Source: Anaerolineales bacterium
GTDB taxonomy: Bacteria > Chloroflexota > Anaerolineae > Anaerolineales > DRMV01
Direction: 5' to 3'
Length of the DNA: 36,979 nt
Assembly: GCA_026985995.1 (NCBI GenBank)
Contig: JALSPJ010000131.1
Span: forward strand, 1-36,979
The position numbers were made by a program, and so were the translations under genes. Shown here one piece after another: positions 31,525-36,979 of this stretch (within the stretch, counting starts at the first letter, position 1; each line of letters begins with the position of its first letter). The notes under the pieces were generated by a model. The model was not told the DNA's origin, ran no database searches, and was given only the letters and a program-made list of their open reading frames with translations.

Positions 31525-32147
31525 GCAGGGAGCAGAGAGCAATGAGCAGGGAGCGGTGAGCGCGGTGGGAACGCGTGGCGGTGCGCCCGCACGGTAGGGG
31601 CGACCCGGCAGGTCTCCCGGCCTGGTAGGGGCGCAGCGTGCTACGCCGTGGGGATGTAACCGCGGATGACCGTGGATAAACGCGGATGATATGAAAAAAC
31701 CACGGAGTAACACGGAAAAACACGGAGGAATATCGTGAAATGGTAGGCGCGACCCGGCAGGTCGCCCGGCCCGGTAGGGGCGCAGCGTGCTACGCCGTGG
31801 GGATGTAACCGCGGATGAACGCGGATAAACGCGGATGATATGAAAAAACCACGGAGTAACACGGAAAAACACGGAGGAATATCGTGAAATGGTAGGGGCG
31901 ACCCGGCTGGTCGCCCGGCCCGGTAGGGGCGCAGCGTGCTACGCCGTGGGGATGTAACCGCGGATGAACGACAGCAGTCAGCGGTCGGCAGACAGCAGGG
32001 AGCCACGCGCGGCCCGCCACCTTCCAACCACCAGCCTCTAACCTCAAACTACCAACTTCTAACCACCACCCACCAACCACCAACTTCCTCCCTTCCCCAT
32101 GTCCTCGTGGCTCGGTGTGCGCAATGTTCCAGTTGCGGGGTCGGCCT
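31525..32147. repeat. 623-bp gene-free mosaic of repeats
   Basis: No gene is present. The order is AGCAGAGAGCAATGAGCAGGGAGC-like blocks (31510-31555), the 149-bp tandem array (31593-31970), an ACAGCAGTCAGC/GGAGCCACGCGCGGCC block (31970-32015) and CCACCAACCACC-type repeats (32020-32085). It separates two converging genes. Order and content match 6541-6776. Confidence 0.85.
31593..31970. repeat. 149-bp tandem repeat, about 2.5 copies
   Basis: Units begin with GGTAGG(G/C)GCGACC at 31593, 31742 and 31891, giving an exact period of 149 bp; the third copy stops after about 80 bp. Each unit has two GC-rich inverted repeats (GGCGACC/GGTCGCC and GGCGCAGC/GCTACGCC), then CGCGGATGA repeats, then an AT-richer CACGGAGTAACACGG block. 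Copies differ at only a few positions, so the expansion is recent. Confidence 0.9.
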
Positions 32148-33962
32148 TCAGCGCGCGCCGTAGCGCCCAAACTCCCGGGCCAGGGTGTCGACGGGAATGC
32201 GAATCATGGTCGGCCGGCCGTGGGGGCAGGTGCGGGGGTTCTCGCAGGCCAGCAGGTCCTGCAGCAGGCGTTCCTGGGCTTCGCGGCTCAACCGTTGGCC
32301 GCCCTTGACGGCCAGGGCCTTGCAAATGCGGGCCACCAGCCGGGCCTCCGCGTCGTGGGCCAGGGGCGTTTCGTCGTGTTCGATGTCGTCCACCGCGGCC
32401 CTCAGCGCGGCTTCCACATCCCGGCCGGCAATGGCCGCGGGCACGGCCCGCACCCGAAACATGCCCATGCCGAAGGGCTCCACCTCGAAGCCCACTGCCC
32501 GCAGGGTGTCCAGGTGCTCCTCCAGCAGCCGCGCCTGCCCCACGGGCAGGGTCACGGTCACCGGTTCCAACAGGGGCTGGGCGGCCTGGGGAACCCGACG
32601 CTGGGCCATGAGGCGCTCGAAGAGCACCCGCTCGTGGGCCGCGTGCTGGTCGATGAGGTATAGGCCATCGGGCCCTTCGGCCACCAGGTAGGTGGCGGCC
32701 ACCTGGCCGATGAGGCGCAGCAGGGGCTGCTCCATGCCGGGCAGGGGTGCGGCCCCGGCCTCGGTCTCGACCGGCTGTGCGGGCGGCGCGGGGGGTTCCC
32801 CCGCCACGTGGGATTTGTCCGGGGGCGCGGGCTGGGGGGTGGGTTCTGCCGGCGCCGCGGGTGCGGGGCCCCAGGGCAGGGGCTCGTCTTCCGCGGGCGC
32901 GGCCACCAGGTCCCATTCGGTGAGGGGCGCAGGGCCCCGGGCCAGGGGGGCATGGGCCAGCAGCGCCTTGCGCACCGCGCGCACCACGGCCCGAAACACC
33001 CGGTCCGGCTCGGCAAAGCGCACCTCGGCCTTGGTAGGGTGCACATTCACATCCACGGCCTCGGGCGGCAGGGTGAGGAACAGCACGGCCAGGGGATAGC
33101 GGCCTTTCATGAGCAAATGCTCGTAGCCCCGCAGCAGCGCGGCCGTGAGGGCCGGGTCCCGCACAGGGCGTTGGTTGACGAAGAAGAGAATGTCGCGGCG
33201 GTGGCTGCGGTTGAGGCCGGGCGGGCTGATGAAGCCGTGCACGGCCAGGCCCAGTTCCTCGGAGAGCACGGGCAGCATTTGCCGGGCCTCGCGAGGGCCG
33301 TAGAGCAGGGCCAGCACTTCGCGGCGGTCCCCGTGCCCCGCGGTGTTGAGGGCCATCCGGCCATCGTGCACCAGTTTGAAGCGCACCTGGGGGTAAGCCA
33401 GCGCGTAGCGCACCACCACCTCGTCGATGGCGCGCTTTTCGGTGGCTTTGCTTTTGAGGAACTTGCGCCGCGCGGGGACATTGTAGAACAGGTCTTCCAC
33501 CCGCACCTGGGTGCCCGGCGGCATGGCCACGGGCCGCGGCGGGCCGGTGAGCCGCCCGCCTTCCACGCGCAGTTCCGCGCCGGTGGCTGCGGTGGGCGGC
33601 CGAGAGCGCAGGGTGAGGTGCGACACCGAGCCGATGGCCGCCAAGGCCTCGCCGCGAAAGCCCAAACTGTGGATGCGAAACAGGTCCTCGGGCCCGCGGA
33701 TTTTGCTGGTGGCGTGGCGTTGCACGGCCAGGGGCAATTGCTCGGCCGGAATGCCATGGCCGTCATCGGTGACTTCGATGAGGCGGCGGCCCGCGTCGCG
33801 AATGCGAATTTCCACCCGCTGCGCGGCCGCGTCCAGCGCGTTTTCGACCAGCTCTTTGACCACCGACGCGGGGCGTTCCACCACCTCACCGGCCGCGATT
33901 TGCGACACCAGCTCGGGCGGCAGGGGCTGAATGGGGCGGGGAGACGAGGTTGCGGCGCTCAT
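32148..33962 (-). CDS. mutL: DNA mismatch repair protein MutL
   Basis: A 604-residue GHKL ATPase that links mismatch recognition to strand removal. N-terminal motifs are intact: IAAGEVVERPASVVKELVEN with the catalytic Glu37 and Mg-binding Asn41, then DDGHGI and GFRGEALAAI. A Pro-rich linker (about 350-410) precedes the C-terminal domain, which carries the endonuclease motif DQHAxxExxxxE (438-449) and CPHGRP, so it should nick DNA as in bacteria lacking MutH. The start at 33962 was chosen because an in-frame GTG at 33983 lies upstream of the predicted promoter core. No ribosome-binding site is visible. No mutS is in the window. Confidence 0.95.
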   Translation of the reverse strand: MSAATSSPRPIQPLPPELVSQIAAGEVVERPASVVKELVENALDAAAQRVEIRIRDAGRRLIEVTDDGHGIPAEQLPLAVQRHATSKIRGPEDLFRIHSLGFRGEALAAIGSVSHLTLRSRPPTAATGAELRVEGGRLTGPPRPVAMPPGTQVRVEDLFYNVPARRKFLKSKATEKRAIDEVVVRYALAYPQVRFKLVHDGRMALNTAGHGDRREVLALLYGPREARQMLPVLSEELGLAVHGFISPPGLNRSHRRDILFFVNQRPVRDPALTAALLRGYEHLLMKGRYPLAVLFLTLPPEAVDVNVHPTKAEVRFAEPDRVFRAVVRAVRKALLAHAPLARGPAPLTEWDLVAAPAEDEPLPWGPAPAAPAEPTPQPAPPDKSHVAGEPPAPPAQPVETEAGAAPLPGMEQPLLRLIGQVAATYLVAEGPDGLYLIDQHAAHERVLFERLMAQRRVPQAAQPLLEPVTVTLPVGQARLLEEHLDTLRAVGFEVEPFGMGMFRVRAVPAAIAGRDVEAALRAAVDDIEHDETPLAHDAEARLVARICKALAVKGGQRLSREAQERLLQDLLACENPRTCPHGRPTMIRIPVDTLAREFGRYGAR

Positions 33963-33969
33963 GCCAGGG

Positions 33970-33978
33970 ATTATAGCA
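33970..33978 (-). promoter_or_regulatory. Extended -10 promoter directly before mutL
   Basis: On the minus strand, TGCTATAAT (TGn plus perfect TATAAT, hexamer 33975-33970) ends seven bases before the ATG at 33962. Transcription should begin at or next to the A of the start codon, giving a leaderless mRNA. There is no consensus -35. Confidence 0.6.
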
Positions 33979-34070
33979 CGCAACGGCTTGCGCAGCGCCC
34001 GCGGGTTGGCGGGCCCATAGCACGGCCGGTTGCTCCCGCCTTGGCGTTTCTCTATTTAAATTTCACACGT

Positions 34071-34143
34071 TCACACGGAGACACCGAGAACACGGAGAGA
34101 ATAATTTTTCCCGCTTCTCAGTGTTCCCCGTGCCTCTGTGTGA
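34071..34143. repeat. Large hairpin-forming copy of the CACGGAG repeat
   Basis: Arms 34071-34098 and 34116-34143 are 28 bases each and pair with about five mismatches; the loop is 17 bases and AT-rich. It is followed on the plus strand by TTTTA and by ACTTGGAAAAGCCCTGG (34154-34170), which also resembles sequence at 24316-24329. It lies between mutL and the next leftward gene and could serve as that gene's 3' end. Confidence 0.6.
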
Positions 34144-34201
34144 TTTTATGCGTACTTGGAAAAGCCCTGGCTGAGCGCGACCCTGGTCCTTCGCGAGGGA
34201 G

Positions 34202-36076
34202 TTACGGCGTGGGGGTCGGCGTGGGGCTGGGCGTGGGGGTGCCCGGCGCCAGCCATTGGGGCACGGCCCACACTTTTTCGGGATACAGCTGGGCCATGGC
34301 CGCTTCCCACGAGAGCCCCTGCCGCAGCACGAAGATGTTGAAGCGGGCCGCGGGCAAAAAGCCCCGCCAATACGACAGCGCGGGCAGCCGTTCCCAGCCA
34401 TAGGCCTCGGCCAGGGCCGTGAAGTCGAGCCAGTCGCCCGGCGGCGGCTGCGGGGCCCACGCGCCCCCGGCGGTATACGCCCGGGGGTCCAGGGGGTCCA
34501 GCCGGGCCGCGAAGTCCCACGGCAGACCGCGCAAAGGGCGCCCCTGGCCGCCTTCCCGCACCCGCACGAACACCCGCCAGTAAGTGTCGGGGCCGTAGTC
34601 TTCTCGCAGCACCACCATGTCGCCGCTGTCGAGCAGGCCCGGGTCCAGGGCAAAGGCCCGCCCCGTGCTCAGCCAGTGCTGCTCCAAGGGGATGGCCTGG
34701 GGGTTGGTGAAGGGCACGAACAGGGTCAACGGCCCGGCCAGCAGGTCCCAGCCCAGGCGCTCCCGCGTCGCGGCCCGCAGCGCGTCGAAGGCCTCGTTGG
34801 CCGCGTCGCTCAGGAAGGGGTAGGGCGCTTCCACATCCGCGATGCGCACCGTCACCGTGCGGCCGGCCGGCACATCCTGGGGGTGGACGACCACAGGCAC
34901 CCACAGAGGCGTTGGGGTGATGCGGGCCGCGCGGGCCAGGGTTTCGGGCAGGGGGCCTTGCAGCCCTGTGACCCCCACGGCCCAGCCATAGGCCCGGCCC
35001 GGCAGCGGGATGAGGGGCAGGGCCAGCCCCGCGGGCCAGCGGTAGAGGGTGAAGAAATCGCCCTCGGGCCGGCGCACCACCACGGCCAGCTGCTCGCCAT
35101 CGGGCATCCAGCGCACCATGCTGCCTTCGCCCACGGCCACCGGGGGCGCGTCGGGATGCAGCGCATCCCACACCCGCACCTGGCTCAACCCGTCCTTACG
35201 CTGGGCCCAGGCCAGAAAACGCCCGTTGGGGGCCCAGTGGGGTTCCCCCACCACCACCCCGGCCTCGGGGTCGCTCACCTGGTGGAAGCGTTCCACCTCG
35301 GGCCGGTCCAAATCCGCGACCCACACCTGCGGGGTTCCCCCCCGGGTGGAAACGAAGGCCACCAGGCGGCCCTGAGCCGACCACGAAGGGCCATAATCCG
35401 CGGCCGGGTCGTGGGTCAGGCGCAGGGGCGTGTCGTCGATGCCCTGCACCTGGCGCAGGAAAATCTCCAGATGGCCGTCGTCGGTGTAGCCTTCGTAGGC
35501 CATCCACACCCCATCGGGTGAGAGCGCGGCCGCGGCCTGATAGCCCGGTTCCCAGGTGAGGCGGGTGGTGCGGCCGGTTCCCAGGTCGAAGAGGTACAAA
35601 TCCCACTCGCCGTTGGGGTTGGCGGCCAGCAGCAAATGGCGCCCGCCGTTCACCGCGATGGGGTACAGGTGGTCGTGGGGGTGTTGGGTCAGGCGTTGCC
35701 AGCGCGCCTTTTGGGGGTGATAGGCGAACAGCTGCACCCAGGGGCCGTCTTGCAAGGCGAAGACCAGCACGCCCTCTTCGGGCTTGAGGGCTGGGGGAAC
35801 CGCGGTGGGCAGCGGCGCGCTGGTGGCCGTAGCCGTGGGGATAGCCGTGGCCGTGGGGGTGGCGGAAGGCGAGGGGGTGGCCGACGGCGTGGGGGTGGCG
35901 ATGGTCGGCGTGGGTTCCAGGGGCCGGGGGGTGACGGCCAGGGCCGTTTGCCAGCGCCACCAGGCCCACCAGCCCATCAGGGCCATCAGCAGGCCCAGCA
36001 CGCTCAGGGCCAGCACGCCGCCGCAGCCGCGGCGCCATCCCGTCGTGGTGGGGGAAAGGTCCGACGAAGTCGTCAT
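34202..36076 (-). CDS. Membrane-anchored TolB-like beta-propeller (PD40/WD40-like) protein
   Basis: A 624-residue protein with one membrane segment near the N-terminus (about 19-42), a Pro/Thr/Ala/Ser linker (about 53-95) and a propeller of PD40-type repeats, such as GYQAAAALSPDGVWMAYEGYTDDGHLEIFL, DYGPSWSAQGRLVAFVSTRGGTPQVWVADL and PHWAPNGRFLAWAQ. The C-terminal third (about 400-610) is a separate domain I do not recognise, with a Trp-rich region, and the protein ends in a short Pro/Thr tail. Such proteins in Chloroflexota are generally uncharacterised surface proteins. The start at 36076 follows GAGGTGC. It lies 37 bp after the rRNA methyltransferase gene on the same strand. Confidence 0.85.
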   Translation of the reverse strand: MTTSSDLSPTTTGWRRGCGGVLALSVLGLLMALMGWWAWWRWQTALAVTPRPLEPTPTIATPTPSATPSPSATPTATAIPTATATSAPLPTAVPPALKPEEGVLVFALQDGPWVQLFAYHPQKARWQRLTQHPHDHLYPIAVNGGRHLLLAANPNGEWDLYLFDLGTGRTTRLTWEPGYQAAAALSPDGVWMAYEGYTDDGHLEIFLRQVQGIDDTPLRLTHDPAADYGPSWSAQGRLVAFVSTRGGTPQVWVADLDRPEVERFHQVSDPEAGVVVGEPHWAPNGRFLAWAQRKDGLSQVRVWDALHPDAPPVAVGEGSMVRWMPDGEQLAVVVRRPEGDFFTLYRWPAGLALPLIPLPGRAYGWAVGVTGLQGPLPETLARAARITPTPLWVPVVVHPQDVPAGRTVTVRIADVEAPYPFLSDAANEAFDALRAATRERLGWDLLAGPLTLFVPFTNPQAIPLEQHWLSTGRAFALDPGLLDSGDMVVLREDYGPDTYWRVFVRVREGGQGRPLRGLPWDFAARLDPLDPRAYTAGGAWAPQPPPGDWLDFTALAEAYGWERLPALSYWRGFLPAARFNIFVLRQGLSWEAAMAQLYPEKVWAVPQWLAPGTPTPSPTPTPTP

Positions 36077-36113
36077 GCCTGCACCTCAGCAGAACACCCT
36101 GCCGCGCGCCGCG

Positions 36114-36979
36114 TCAAATGCGGCGCAGCCAGCGGGGGGCGTGGCTTTTGAGCACCCCGGCCACCCGTTTGCCCCACCCTATGGGGAACCCGTCCACCGT
36201 GACCAGGGTCCATCCGTCGGGGCCGGGGCTGGGCAGGGGGTGGCCGTGCAAGAAGGCCCGGGCCCGTTCGTCGTCGGCGGTCAGGTCCCAACGGCGTTGA
36301 GGCGGCACCTGGTCGGGGCGCAGGGCCAGGGCCAGCGCGTGGGCCGGCTCGAAGCGGCCGGGTTTGACCGTGCCCAGCCACCAGCCGAAGCGGGTCACCT
36401 TGAGGCCCTGCCAGTCGAGCGCGGCGTCGGGCACCGCGTACAGGCGGTTGCCAAACAGCCCCAAGGCCTCGGGGGGAACCGGCGCGTGGCCGCCGAGCAC
36501 CTGGTCGACGAACGCGCGCCACAGGCGGCGGGCCTGGGCCGGTAAGCGACGCCGCGGGCGCGCAGGCACGGCGGGCTCAGGGCCAGCGGTGCGGCGCAGC
36601 AGCACCACGAAATGGCCTTCGCCCGGGGCCTTGTGGGGCCACAGGCGCACCGCGTGGCGCAGGTCTGGGGGGCCTGGGGGTTGCAGCCACTCGGGCCGCC
36701 CCGGGCTGAAACCCGGCCGCGGGGGCACGGGTTCCACTTGAAAATCGGGGTGCCGGGCCAGAAAGCGGGCCACCACGCCCTCGTTTTCTTCGGGCGCGAA
36801 GGTGCAGGTGCTGTAGACCAGGTACCCGCCCGGGCGCACCAGCCGGGCCGCGGCCTGCAGCAGCTGGTGTTGCAGGCGGGCGCAGCGCTGGATGTGCTTG
36901 GGGCTCCACACCCGCCGGGCCGCGGGGTCCTTGCGGAACATACCCTCCCCGGAGCAAGGCGCATCGAGCAGCACCCGGT
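36114..36979 (-). CDS. rsmF: RsmF/NOL1/NOP2/Sun-family rRNA cytosine-C5 methyltransferase (5' part outside window)
   Basis: The visible C-terminal part (about 288 codons) is open to the right edge. It contains the catalytic-loop motifs DAPCSGEGMFRK and YSTCTFAPEENE, the two conserved Cys regions of m5C RNA methyltransferases. The C-terminal part has the RsmF/YebU extension (GTVKPGRFEPAHALALAL, then FPIGWGKRVAGVLKSHAPRWLR), which separates RsmF from RsmB. It uses S-adenosylmethionine to methylate a cytosine of 16S rRNA (C1407 in E. coli). The AdoMet-binding N-terminus lies beyond the window. Confidence 0.88.
   Translation of the reverse strand, partial: RVLLDAPCSGEGMFRKDPAARRVWSPKHIQRCARLQHQLLQAAARLVRPGGYLVYSTCTFAPEENEGVVARFLARHPDFQVEPVPPRPGFSPGRPEWLQPPGPPDLRHAVRLWPHKAPGEGHFVVLLRRTAGPEPAVPARPRRRLPAQARRLWRAFVDQVLGGHAPVPPEALGLFGNRLYAVPDAALDWQGLKVTRFGWWLGTVKPGRFEPAHALALALRPDQVPPQRRWDLTADDERARAFLHGHPLPSPGPDGWTLVTVDGFPIGWGKRVAGVLKSHAPRWLRRI

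Noticed and set aside
31593-31970. CRISPR array
   Set aside because: The period is 149 bp with no unique spacers between short repeats, and no cas genes are nearby.
34071-34143. Rho-independent terminator for the TolB-like gene
   Set aside because: The hairpin is large but mismatched, and on the minus strand it is not followed by a T-run, so it was recorded as a repeat.
32808-34403. 531-codon rightward ORF opposite mutL
   Set aside because: It is antisense to intact MutL motifs. Long antisense ORFs are expected in DNA this GC-rich.
34256-35521. 421-codon rightward ORF opposite the TolB-like gene
   Set aside because: It is antisense to a gene with recognisable PD40 repeats, a membrane segment and a ribosome-binding site.

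Overview
This is a GC-rich, gene-dense window from a bacterial chromosome, most likely an uncultured and possibly thermophilic member of the Chloroflexota (Anaerolineae, Ardenticatenia or Thermoflexia-like). The assignment is an inference. It rests on Pro/Thr-rich linkers (PTPTPSPT) in several exported proteins, a TEAP-type acidic linker in the substrate-binding lipoprotein, a split B12-dependent mutase subunit with MeaB, and a mosaic of intergenic repeats. There are no phage genes, insertion sequences or CRISPR arrays.

Left part (1-10183). Reading leftward are a cobalamin-binding mutase subunit, meaB, a GNAT acetyltransferase and a lipoprotein cut by the window edge, followed by a BMP-family substrate-binding lipoprotein. 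A CAT-anticodon tRNA with its own consensus promoter and terminator separates these from a rightward membrane-anchored C39-like peptidase/TPR protein. A leftward operon then carries recJ, an unknown membrane protein and surE.

Centre (10334-23293). This is the most interesting region. A NarL-type response regulator and a sensor histidine kinase read leftward. Divergent from them, a tightly packed rightward operon encodes a stand-alone receiver-like protein that has lost its phosphorylation residues, a membrane-anchored decaheme cytochrome c, a cytochrome b-type membrane protein, a TPR protein and an NHL beta-propeller. It ends with three related exported multiheme cytochromes; the third is fused to about five DUF11-like domains and a Pro/Thr repeat tail. 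I propose a quinol-to-surface electron conduit (extracellular electron transfer) with its own sensory control. The gene content is visible in the sequence; the function is inferred.

Right part (23300-36979). The genes are an EamA transporter, a Gfo/Idh/MocA oxidoreductase with a GT-C-like membrane protein, a TauE/SafE exporter with sulfate adenylyltransferase (sat), an M24 peptidase, a second EamA transporter, mutL with a probable leaderless start, a TolB-like beta-propeller membrane protein and the 3' part of an RsmF-like rRNA methyltransferase. Repeats fill the larger gaps, including a 149-bp tandem repeat at 31593-31970. The hexamer TACAAT recurs as the likely -10 element of several promoters.
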